A DNA stretch of 64,000 nucleotides, taken from NCBI GenBank assembly GCA_025201845.1, contig MU603936.1:102148-166147 (forward strand), in the 5' to 3' direction. Source of the DNA: Martensiomyces pterosporus. Taxonomy: Eukaryota; Kickxellomycota; Kickxellomycetes; Kickxellales; Kickxellaceae. The notes below the pieces were generated by a model. That model did not search any database. It was not told the origin of the DNA and saw nothing but the letters and a program-made list of their open reading frames with translations. Shown piece by piece: positions 9,884 to 18,555 of this stretch. Position numbers and translations under genes: made by a program. Positions within the stretch are counted from its first letter, which is position 1. Each line of letters starts with the position of its first letter.

Positions 9884-10088
9884 AATCAGGGATAATAATA
9901 ATAATACTGCTGTGCTTCTGCTGACTTATGAAGTACGAATTTACGATACGACCGTTTCGCTAAAAACAAGACGCAAAAGAAGAAGTAAGGAGCTAGGGCT
10001 TTTGTCGGCCTGGTGCTCGATTTATAAGCTGGCGCGGAGCACCTCTGTCTCTATGGCCCAGGCTTTGCTGAGGGGAAATAGCAGCGCT

Positions 10089-10096
10089 CCACGTCA
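10089..10096 (-). promoter_or_regulatory. candidate unfolded-protein-response element (TGACGTGG)
   Basis: TGACGTGG read on the - strand, about 206 bp upstream of the PDI start codon and in the same orientation. It equals the core of the metazoan UPRE bound by XBP1/ATF6 and resembles Hac1 sites of filamentous fungi. PDI genes are classic targets, but an eight-base match alone is weak evidence. Confidence 0.4.
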
Positions 10097-10342
10097 GAGG
10101 TAGCCGATATCAAATCAGATTACCCAGGACCGGGCAGGCGGTATTAGCTGCTGTGTCTGTGGGCTTTGGCCGCATCCACCAGCACCAATGCCACTGGCAC
10201 TTGGTTTAAGCATGTTCACGTATATAAAACATGTGGAAAGGGGAAAGAGCGCGAAAGGAAAAGAACAACAATGGAACATGTGAGAGCGACGGTCAAGGAG
10301 GGGAGCGCCTGTCCTTGAGCGCCGGCGTGCTGGCGTGCCAGC

Positions 10343-11183
10343 CTACACAGCAAACGACACCGTCTTCTTTTGCTTTGCGGCAGGCCCAGCCTCTGCGCTG
10401 GCACCGGCGTTGCTGTCGTCCTCAGCGCCCCACTCACGGTTGATAGCACTGAGCGTGCGAGACAGCCCCTTCTTCTTTTGCGCCTTTTGGACCTTCTTCT
10501 CCCTTACGCGCAGCGAGTACCCATGGCGAAGCTGCTCCTTCATGTCCTCCTACAAAAGCGAGCAACGGCATCAGGTGCACTCAGCGCGAATACCAATGAT
10601 GGCTATACTGCAAGCGCTTGCATGTCTCATGTTGTGCTTACCAGTCTCTTGCTGGTCTTTTTCTTCCTATCATCTGACCGCTTCTCCTTGTCGCCAACAA
10701 GCTTCTTGATGGTGTCCTACGCCAAAATAGATGGTTAATGGCAAATCAATCTCAATACGCAGTGTAGCTCCGATCTTGCGGAGAGTATGCAGCGCGCGTG
10801 CTCCGTTTGATACAATGCAACGTACCTGCCGGCTCTTCTTCTTCTCTAACCGCGATTCCTCGACTTGGCTGACCTGGTTCAGGATGCTCAGCATGGACTC
10901 CTACATATAACGAGCGAGTACAAATCGGAGCGGTGAGCAAGATCCCCAGTGTTTGCGGCGCATACTCCTTCCCGTTTGCTGCTCGTGGCACTCAAATGCA
11001 GATAACGCCGGTGCTATGTACCTTTGTTGTGAATGTCTTGCCCTTCTTCAGGTGCTTCTGCTTGGACGCAGCAGCAGCGGCGGCTTTCTCCACAGTAGGG
11101 ACTTGCACCTCTGCCTTCTCTGCCACTGCCGCCTCTTCGTGCGATGCCGCCACCTTTCCTTTCCGATGCATAGCCTTTGGCAT
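10343..11183 (-). CDS. small basic coiled-coil protein, Loc1-like, four exons
   Basis: Exons on the - strand: 11183-11022, 10900-10826, 10716-10642 and 10549-10343, all joined in phase 0, giving 172 residues. Introns are 121, 109 and 92 nt, each GTA...TAG. The first exon is Lys/Ala-rich; the middle exons (exactly 75 nt each) encode a charged helix (VEESRLEKKKSRQ, then DKEKRSDDRKKKTSKRL); the last ends in KKTVSFAV. A Lys/Glu-rich helix followed by a C-terminal KKVSFA-like end resembles Loc1, the nucleolar factor for 60S assembly and ASH1 mRNA localisation. That similarity rests on composition and the terminal motif only, so the name is tentative; the exon structure is firmer than the function. 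Confidence 0.68.
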
Positions 11184-12518
11184 TATCGAAAGCATATATG
11201 CGGGCAAGCGTGTGCAAAATAGGAATACTACAAGAAAAGCGTTCGTATAAGCAACGAAAAGAAAACTCCAGCGAGCAAAAAAAAAAAAAAGGCCGCCTTT
11301 GGTCACCAGGCTGTTTGATTGCTTTTGCCCAGATTTCCCTGGCGGTTAAGCAGCCTGAAACACTGGCATGGCGCAGATGAACAATCACGCAGGATTTGGT
11401 GATCAGATCAATTGACCACGCCGCGGTTGATCTCAGAATGGCCTGCTGTTTTTGGAAATGGTTCCATTGCCATTCCAGAAGGCGGAAAGAACAACAGCAG
11501 CAGCGCGGCGAAAGAGCGAGCGGACGACACACGCTGCAGCCGTAGTGAAAGGACCACGCGGCCCCAATATTCGCAGAGTGGGTGTTAATATGAACAGGCG
11601 AGTGGACACTCGTTCTCGCCACACATGCCAGCAGCACTTTGTCTATTCCACAAGAGGGAAGAGAAAGAGGTCTGAGCGCACGCCTCCTCTGCGTGAAGCC
11701 GCCACCAATGCCCTATCTCGCCCATCCAGCTGTAACCCCGGTGTCTGTGCTGTCAGGTACGCGTGCCTATACCAATAGCGCGGTCACATGTTTCAAACGA
11801 CACAGTTCATGCACCAGAGAAAGCCTGCGCGTGGGAGGCGCAATTCGGTTTTATTATCACCTTTCAGCTTCTGCTTTGCGAGCCCCAAGCAGTTGCAGAT
11901 CCCAGCAACTCGTTTTCCACCAACAATCCACGGCAAAAATTGCTCACTTTGATTTTCGCCTATCAGCTGCCGATTCGCTGTTCTGTTCAGCCGTGCATTA
12001 TGTTCATGCATGAGCAGCCTTGCGTGGCTCGCACACAGGCAGCTGCAAAGGGGTCGCTCGCTAGGCCAGCGGCGCGTCGAGCACCAGAGTGTGCAGACAC
12101 TGAGCGTAAGCAGGCCTCTGAAAGGCGCCAGCGGTGGCCTGTTGCTGCCTATTCAGGCCTCCTTCACAGCCAGAAGGAGCCACGCCGCACTTGATAGCCA
12201 CGGCTTTGGGGGGAGGGAGCGGGAGCGGCTTCTGCATGGAAGAAGAAGGGAGAAGGAAAGGTGCAACAGATTGTCATGCGGCAGTGAGCGGTTTACGCTA
12301 CGCCGCGGCGGATTTGCCCACTAATGCAGAAATCCCTCAAATCCCTGCCCCGCCCCGCCGCCCCTCCACGCCAAGCGCCCTTTTTCCTGCTCCCAAAGCT
12401 CCTTCCTTCTTCCTTCCTTCCTTTCCTCTTCGCATCATTTTCTATTCCCAAAAATCCCTCACTTTATGCCCTCTTTATATTTCCAGCCCCTCCCACACAC
12501 AACCCTCTCCTCGCTATT
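11184..12518. other. divergent intergenic region upstream of the HSF gene
   Basis: About 1.3 kb between the Loc1-like gene (-) and the HSF-type gene (+). No recognisable coding sequence. It holds an A-run at 11279-11290, an HSE-like cluster near 11473 and a strongly pyrimidine-rich tract from about 12340 to 12518 that is probably the HSF gene's core promoter and leader. Confidence 0.6.
11473..11487. promoter_or_regulatory. HSE-like inverted units TTCnnGAA plus GAA
   Basis: TTCCAGAA at 11473-11480 is an inverted pair of heat-shock-element units; a further GAA follows at 11485-11487, and a GGAA...GGTTCC pair lies just upstream at 11454-11464. It sits in the divergent promoter shared with an HSF-type gene about 1 kb away. 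Spacing after the first pair is imperfect, so this is only a candidate. Confidence 0.25.
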
Positions 12519-14141
12519 ATGTCCACCGCAAGCAGCACCCCTGAGCCTCGGAGCTCGGAAAACCACAGCTCGGCGCCTGCCACCGCCGCAACACCACAGC
12601 AACAGCAGCCTCAGGCTGAAGCTGGTTCAAACGACGACGACGACGGACAGGCACAGAAGCCACGCCTGCTAATACAGAAAACGCACGCCGCGTTTGTGTC
12701 GAAGCTGTATGCGATGGTAGCCGACCCCAAAACAGACAAGCTTATTTCATGGACTGAGGACGGCGACTGCTTCCAAGTCACGGATCCCATGGAGCTCTCG
12801 CGCGAGGTCCTGCCGTCATACTTCAAGCACGGCAACTGGCAGAGCTTTGTTCGGCAGCTCAACATGTATGGCTTCCACAAGGTCAATGACCTGGCCTACG
12901 GCGGGATCTTTGGAGACGCGCAGATTTGGATGTTCAAGCACGAGTGCTTCATTAGAGGCGAGCTCAAGCTGCTGCTGAGGATTAAGCGCCGCGGCCCCAA
13001 GTCGGCGCAGTCTCCCCCCACTGCTAGCGCTGCGGCGGAGGCAAACACTGTGTCTCCAGCTGCACAAACACCGACACCTGCTGCTGCTACAGTTGCACGC
13101 ACTGTGCCAAAGCCTCAAACACCTTTGGACACAACACCCACACAGCAGCAGCAGCAGGATACACGAGCCCGAGCCCGCGTGGAGAGCCCTGCCCCAGAGT
13201 ACATAAACAGCACGTTCTATGAGAGCATGAGCGATCGCTTACATATGCTCGAGGACCTCGTCTACAGCCTGCAGCGGTCAAACAGGATGCTCTATTGCGA
13301 AAACCAGAGTTTGCGTGCGGCGCAGATGAAGTGCCAGGATGGGTTTTCGGGGCTAATGAAGTTCCTGGAGGCTGCTGTTGTGAGCCCCACCGCCGCAGAG
13401 TTGCATAACAATGATGCTGGCTCTAAGAATAGCAGCCGTGTTGCTGAGGCGTTTAAGCGACTGGCTGGCGAGGTTACACCCTTCATGTCTCATCAGCACC
13501 TGCCTTCCCCGCTCATCTCGGAACCTGCTGCTAATGCAGGTGCTGCCCCCGCCCCTGCACTCTCAAACGCCCCACCCTACTTTCCTTCCCCCGCTGGTGT
13601 CGCAGCAAGTGCAGCTGGCACGATGGCCGCCACGTCGTTTCGCACCAAATGCCAGAGCCAGAGCCAGAGCCAGTACCAGCACCAGCACCAGCACCAGCAG
13701 CCGGTCTTTGAGCAAACCCGTCAAACGACCCTGCCGCCCATTCGACATAGCCACGGTTCTCAACCCGACTACATCCCCAGAGTCCCCAGCCTCTCGCCGC
13801 CAACCAGAGTAGGCGCGACGTTGCCCAGCGCCGACAGCAGCCTCATCTACCGCAGTTCTGCCGACGGTGCCGCTATGTGCAGCAGGTCTAGAAAGCGCCG
13901 CTCCATTAGCAGCAGCAGCAGCAGTGGTGGAGGCAGCGAGGTGGGCGACCACCCGGCTCTGTCTCCCGTCCCGCACATCGTCCTCCCGCCCATCTCGGGC
14001 ATGATTGACGGTATTGCCCGCGACGAGCACCCGGCAAAAGCCTTGCCGGCGCGGTGGTGCCCGCCGTGCCCTGCAAAGGCGTCCGTCCAGTCGCTGCGCG
14101 AAACCCTGCCGCCTGCTAAGAAAGCGCGTGCCATCGAGTAG
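12519..14141 (+). CDS. heat-shock-factor-type transcription factor
   Basis: 540-residue protein. The winged-helix HSF DNA-binding domain spans about residues 53-155, with the recognition region SREVLPSYFKHGNWQSFVRQ and then NMYGFHKV, the hallmark of the family. A hydrophobic heptad region (about residues 230-290) would be the trimerisation coiled coil. The rest is low complexity (Gln, Pro, Ser, His) with a CAGCAC-encoded Gln/His run and a short basic patch (SRKRRS). It could be the Hsf1 orthologue or an Sfl1-like paralogue; the wing segment does not settle this. The frame is open 65 codons further upstream, but that sequence is a pyrimidine-rich leader, so the ATG at 12519 is preferred. AATAAA follows 60 nt after the stop. 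Confidence 0.9.
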   Translation: MSTASSTPEPRSSENHSSAPATAATPQQQQPQAEAGSNDDDDGQAQKPRLLIQKTHAAFVSKLYAMVADPKTDKLISWTEDGDCFQVTDPMELSREVLPSYFKHGNWQSFVRQLNMYGFHKVNDLAYGGIFGDAQIWMFKHECFIRGELKLLLRIKRRGPKSAQSPPTASAAAEANTVSPAAQTPTPAAATVARTVPKPQTPLDTTPTQQQQQDTRARARVESPAPEYINSTFYESMSDRLHMLEDLVYSLQRSNRMLYCENQSLRAAQMKCQDGFSGLMKFLEAAVVSPTAAELHNNDAGSKNSSRVAEAFKRLAGEVTPFMSHQHLPSPLISEPAANAGAAPAPALSNAPPYFPSPAGVAASAAGTMAATSFRTKCQSQSQSQYQHQHQHQQPVFEQTRQTTLPPIRHSHGSQPDYIPRVPSLSPPTRVGATLPSADSSLIYRSSADGAAMCSRSRKRRSISSSSSSGGGSEVGDHPALSPVPHIVLPPISGMIDGIARDEHPAKALPARWCPPCPAKASVQSLRETLPPAKKARAIE

Positions 14142-14613
14142 GCCCTTTTTAATTCACACCACAATGTACAATTTCCCTAGCCTCCGCTTAATTCCCCTGT
14201 AATAAATCACAGCTTATCAAGCAAAACCCGCTGCACCCAGAAATGGCTGGGGCATTCTGCGTGCTTTAGGCTGGCCAGCGCACTGGGGTGCTGAGGACAA
14301 CTGCTGGCGTTTGGCGCTGGTGTGCTCTCAGCTAGCTGCTAGCTGCTAGCAGACACAAGCACACACCTCGCCCCACCTGCGCTTTGCAACCTCTTTTTGC
14401 TGCACACACGCGCTCTCAAGGACATTTTTATTTACGCTTCTGCAGCGTGTCAGAATCTGCAGCTTTTCCCTCGCGTTGTTGCTTGTTTATTGTTCGCTCC
14501 TCCATTCACATCCAAAACACGCATAGCCCGAGCCCGCCCCTTCACACGCTAGCAATTTAGCCCAGCCCACTTACGCCCATTTTCAAGGAAAAAAACCTCT
14601 GCTTTTATTCGTA
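14142..14613. other. intergenic region before the Swi3 gene
   Basis: About 470 bp with no coding signal. Contains a tandem of the 7-mer GCTAGCT at 14331-14350 and pyrimidine-rich stretches toward the next start codon. Confidence 0.5.
14201..14206 (+). terminator. AATAAA polyadenylation signal
   Basis: Canonical AATAAA 60 nt downstream of the HSF-type stop codon. Confidence 0.5.
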
Positions 14614-17600
14614 ATGGCTACCCCGGGTGCTGCTCATCAGTGCCAGCGCCAGACCTGGGAGGCATATTACGCGTCCGAGGATGTGGCCAAGCGCTTCGAC
14701 GGCATTATCGACTCGCTGGTGACCGAGGTTGAAATCACCGCGTCCACAACACCGACGGCAGCAACGGTGCCAAAAATCACAGGCCAGCTCTTGTCTCAAA
14801 CCACACACAACATTCAGATAGCCCAGGAGGCCGTGTACGGAAAGGGCTCTGGCAGCAAGGGCGTCAAGTTGCCTGCTGCCTTGTTTGGCGTTCCTGAGGA
14901 TGGCGTCAAGGAGCAGAGTGCGCTCTATAACATCCTTAGCGCAGCTCTGGAGCATGCCACCTTGCATGGTGTTGATTTGGACAGCGCCCAGTGGGCCCAC
15001 GAGGGCGGCGAGGCGGCAAAAGAGGTTCTGGAGGCCGTGCGCCTGAAGCTCGGCGATAACAGGCAGCTTCCTCTGGTGAAGGTGTTCTTTGTCGCTGACA
15101 TGCAGGCCGATAGGCGCGAGAAGCTCGGCGAACAGCTCAAAGCGCTTGGTGGCCGTGCTGTGGAGTCGGAGGTGGAGGCCACGCATGTTGTCGAGGACAC
15201 CGAGGTCAGAGGCAGTATCGGGGGCCAGGGCGCTGATAAGGCGCGCGATGACGTGTGGTTTCGCACGCTCAATAAGCACGACAGCCGCGTGCTCGTTCAC
15301 TGGTGGTACACGCCTGATTCCTACGACGCCTGGGTTGCTGCTGAGCCTCCCTACTCAGCCGAGCCTGAGGAGGCGCCTGAGCATAGCGGCGCCTGGCGTG
15401 TGTCGCGCCAGTGGATTGAGGACAGCGTTGGGTTTAATGAGTGGCTCAATGAAGAGGACTACGAGTCAGCGGGTCCTCATGGCAGTCCCGGCGCTGATGG
15501 CAGTGCTGCTGGCGTGAAGAGACGTGCACACGCGTCGCTTGTGGGAGACGAGAAGCGGCTTCGCGTGGATGGCGATAATAGCAATCCACCTGAGGGTGTT
15601 GAGATCCACGACGTCCAGGAGAACCAGCCTGGCCCTGGAAACCGCAAAAGAAACGAGTTTGAGCCGCTTCCCAACGGAGAGCTGGCAAACGTCCCCAGCG
15701 AAGATGCAGGCGAAGAGGGCGAGAAGACCGCCGACAAAGATGGCGCCGAGGCAGATGCTGGTGGAAACGCGGCGGAAAACAAGGACTCTATGGACGTTGA
15801 CAAGGAGAAGGGAGAACGCACGCCCGCGCAGCCAAACAGCACTGACGAGCAGCTGCAGCGCGAGGAGGATGCACGCCGCCTTCTTGTCGAGCAGACGCAG
15901 GAGATCATTGTCCCTAGCTACTCGGCATGGTTCTGCCTCTCGTCGATTCACGAGAATGAGCGCCGTGGGCTGCCAGAGTTCTTCAACTCACGCAACCTGT
16001 CTAAAACGCCCACGATCTACAAGGAGTACCGCAACTTCATGATCAACAGCTACAGGCTCAACCCCTCCGAGTACCTGACGGTGACCGCTTGCCGGCGTAA
16101 CCTTGCTGGAGACGTGTGTGCTATCATGCGTGTTCATGCGTTCCTCGAGCAGTGGGGGCTGATCAACTACCAGGCCGACGCTGACAGCAGACCATCTACC
16201 ATCGGCCCGCCATTCACTGGCCACTTCCGTATCTCTGCTGACACTCCTCGCGGACTCGTGCCGTTCCAGCCCAGTCTTTCAGCCGTCCAGCTGACCGAGG
16301 GAAACAAGTCCGCTGCGTCGCCAAAGGCAGCCGCTGCTGCTGGCGCCTCGACTCCCGCCGGCGGCTCTGCTGCAGGCACACCTGGGGCCAACGGACTCGC
16401 TCTGCGCAAGAGCATCTACGAATCGCCTACTATTGGATCTGAGGCGAACAAGCCTGCGCGTGAGGTCAATGCGTCCGAGCCACCGGCCACCACTAAGGAT
16501 GTGTTTTGCTATACCTGCGGCGTCAACTGCACCGCAGCCTACTACCACTGCATCAAGAACCTGCGCCAGCGCGTGGACCTGTGCGCGCCCTGCTACTTGG
16601 ATGGCCGGTTCCCTGGCACCCTCTCAAGCTCAGACTTTGTGAAGCTTACTGATTCGACCGCAGGGCAGCCTGGATCCGGCGACGACTGGACGGACCAGGA
16701 AACACTGCTGCTTCTGGAGGGGATCGAGATGTACGACGACGACTGGAACCGCATTGCCGAGCATGTTGGTACAAGGTCGCGCGAGGAGTGTGTGCTGCAC
16801 TTCCTCAAGCTGCCCATCGAGGACCCCTATGAGGTGGCGCCGCTGAAGGACTCAAAGGGAGCGCAGGCTGCCGTCACGCCTTTCTCGCGTGCTGACAACC
16901 CAGTGATGTCGGTTGTTGCGTTCCTCGCATCGAACGTCAACCCCGGCGTTGCGGCGGCAGCTGCAAAGGCTGCTCTGGCTGAACTCACCAAGAATGCATC
17001 GGCTGCTGACGACTCTAAACAGGAAAAGAGCGCTTCTCCCAACGAGATTGCAGCATCGGCTGCTGTTGCTGCTGAAGCTGAAGCTGAGGCTGAGGCTGAG
17101 GTAAAGGAGACACCGGCCAGCGCCAATGCTGGTGATAGCATGGATGTCGATGCAGAGGGAGCTGAGTCTGCTCCTGCTGCTGCTGATAAGCCCACCCAAA
17201 GTGGCAGCGAGAAAGCCTCGTCGCCTGAGCCAGAGAAGCAAGGCAACACTGCTGGTGCTGCTGATGAGCCTTCCTCATTGACTGCTGCCATTGCTGATGC
17301 TCGCAAGGAGGTGCCGCCAAACTCGGAAATGGCGTACGCGTCTGCTGTTGCCCTTGGTGCTGCATCGGCAAAGGCATCCAAGCTGGCCGAGTACGAGGAG
17401 CGTCAGCTGGAGAGCATGGTGCATCGCGCCGTGGAGTTGCAGATGAGCAAGCTTGAGCTGAAGATGCGGCAGTTTGAGGAGATGGAGGCAGCCATTGAGC
17501 AGGAGCGCAAGGATCTGGCACGCCAGAGGCAGCAGCTGGTTGAGGAGTGCTGGGCACTGAAGAAGAAGATGGCCTTGTTTGAGAGTGGTGCTGCTGGGCG

Positions 17601-18312
17601 CATTGCAGCTGCAAATAGCTCCAATTTACTCCAGGCCAACGACAACACGGCGCAGATTGCCCGTCCGCCCACCGCGCCGCCCAAGCCTGCTGCTGCTGCT
17701 CCACCCGCTCCAGCAACGACTGCTCCTGCGGCAACGACTGCTGCACCCATTCAGTCGCCTGCTCCTGCTGCCCCTGCTGCTTCTATTCCTGCTTCTATTC
17801 CTGCTTCTGCTCCTGCTCCTGCAACGGCACCGCCAGCCACCCCTAGTTTGCCTACAGCACCTGCCGCAGCAGCTACTCCGACAACCACGCCTCTGCCTGA
17901 CGTCAAGGGCTCCACAGATGCCGCTGGTGCTGCATCCGCATTCAAGCCGGAAAGCGATGATGCTCAATCATCTGCTGGTCCTGCCGAGGGCACCCAGCCA
18001 AAGGAAGCTGCTGCAGCTCCATCGTCGGCCCCAGAGACTGCACCTGCTGTTACGGCTGCCGATGCTGCTCCATTGTCGACCCCAGCCCCAGCTTCTTCCG
18101 CGTCGACTCCAGCCATCGCCTCCTCGACCCCAGCAGCGACAGCCTCTTCCGCTGCTGCTACCCCTGTCACGGCTGTGTCGGCCACTCCAGAGGCGCCCGA
18201 GCCTTCAGCGCCAGCGCCTGATCAGCCTGCAGCATCCACTACACAAGCTGCTCAGCCGGCGAGCAGCGGGGGCGAGTCGATGGACATTGATGAGGAGCCG
18301 TCCGCGCAATGA
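14614..18312 (+). CDS. SWI/SNF-family chromatin remodelling subunit (Swi3/Rsc8/SMARCC)
   Basis: 1232-residue scaffold subunit of a SWI/SNF or RSC complex. The N-terminal 280 residues resemble the SMARCC N-terminal module (AYYASEDVAKRFD...; Trp-rich HWWYTPDSYDAW). The SWIRM domain is at about 430-520 (IVPSYSAWF, LPEFFNSRN, YRNFMIN, YLTVTACRR), a ZZ-like zinc segment at about 630-665 (FCYTCGVNCT, DLCAPCYLDGRFP), a SANT domain at about 690-740 (WTDQETLLLLEGIEMYDDDW) and a coiled coil at about 925-990. The C-terminal 240 residues are Ala/Pro/Ser/Thr low complexity, ending in an acidic MDIDEE motif. The N-terminal module makes it closer to animal SMARCC1/2 than to short yeast Rsc8. Single exon. 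It converges with the RhoGAP gene, 243 bp away. Confidence 0.93.
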   Translation: MATPGAAHQCQRQTWEAYYASEDVAKRFDGIIDSLVTEVEITASTTPTAATVPKITGQLLSQTTHNIQIAQEAVYGKGSGSKGVKLPAALFGVPEDGVKEQSALYNILSAALEHATLHGVDLDSAQWAHEGGEAAKEVLEAVRLKLGDNRQLPLVKVFFVADMQADRREKLGEQLKALGGRAVESEVEATHVVEDTEVRGSIGGQGADKARDDVWFRTLNKHDSRVLVHWWYTPDSYDAWVAAEPPYSAEPEEAPEHSGAWRVSRQWIEDSVGFNEWLNEEDYESAGPHGSPGADGSAAGVKRRAHASLVGDEKRLRVDGDNSNPPEGVEIHDVQENQPGPGNRKRNEFEPLPNGELANVPSEDAGEEGEKTADKDGAEADAGGNAAENKDSMDVDKEKGERTPAQPNSTDEQLQREEDARRLLVEQTQEIIVPSYSAWFCLSSIHENERRGLPEFFNSRNLSKTPTIYKEYRNFMINSYRLNPSEYLTVTACRRNLAGDVCAIMRVHAFLEQWGLINYQADADSRPSTIGPPFTGHFRISADTPRGLVPFQPSLSAVQLTEGNKSAASPKAAAAAGASTPAGGSAAGTPGANGLALRKSIYESPTIGSEANKPAREVNASEPPATTKDVFCYTCGVNCTAAYYHCIKNLRQRVDLCAPCYLDGRFPGTLSSSDFVKLTDSTAGQPGSGDDWTDQETLLLLEGIEMYDDDWNRIAEHVGTRSREECVLHFLKLPIEDPYEVAPLKDSKGAQAAVTPFSRADNPVMSVVAFLASNVNPGVAAAAAKAALAELTKNASAADDSKQEKSASPNEIAASAAVAAEAEAEAEAEVKETPASANAGDSMDVDAEGAESAPAAADKPTQSGSEKASSPEPEKQGNTAGAADEPSSLTAAIADARKEVPPNSEMAYASAVALGAASAKASKLAEYEERQLESMVHRAVELQMSKLELKMRQFEEMEAAIEQERKDLARQRQQLVEECWALKKKMALFESGAAGRIAAANSSNLLQANDNTAQIARPPTAPPKPAAAAPPAPATTAPAATTAAPIQSPAPAAPAASIPASIPASAPAPATAPPATPSLPTAPAAAATPTTTPLPDVKGSTDAAGAASAFKPESDDAQSSAGPAEGTQPKEAAAAPSSAPETAPAVTAADAAPLSTPAPASSASTPAIASSTPAATASSAAATPVTAVSATPEAPEPSAPAPDQPAASTTQAAQPASSGGESMDIDEEPSAQ

Positions 18313-18486
18313 GCGCTGTCTTCAGATTCGCTTCCGCCCTGGTTTTCCATACTTTTTCTTCTCTTTTCTTCGTCCACTCTATTCTGTTTCTACCAAATTT
18401 ATTGAACAATGGTGCATCCTGTTGCTTTGCAAGTCGGCATTGTGCGCCGGCCGGGTGGGGCTGCAGGAAGCAAAAAAAAAAAAAAC

Positions 18487-18492
18487 AATAAA
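18487..18492 (+). terminator. AATAAA polyadenylation signal
   Basis: AATAAA 175 nt downstream of the Swi3-like stop, directly after a 15-base A run. Confidence 0.4.
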
Positions 18493-18555
18493 TGAGACGG
18501 CAAATGGGCAATGAATGCGGGCTAAAAAAAGCCCTCAAATCTGGCGCGCATTCTC

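Noticed and set aside
17579..18514. 311-codon alternative frame inside the Swi3-like gene
   Set aside because: Leu/Arg/Pro/Gln runs produced by reading the Ala/Pro/Ser low-complexity tail out of frame.
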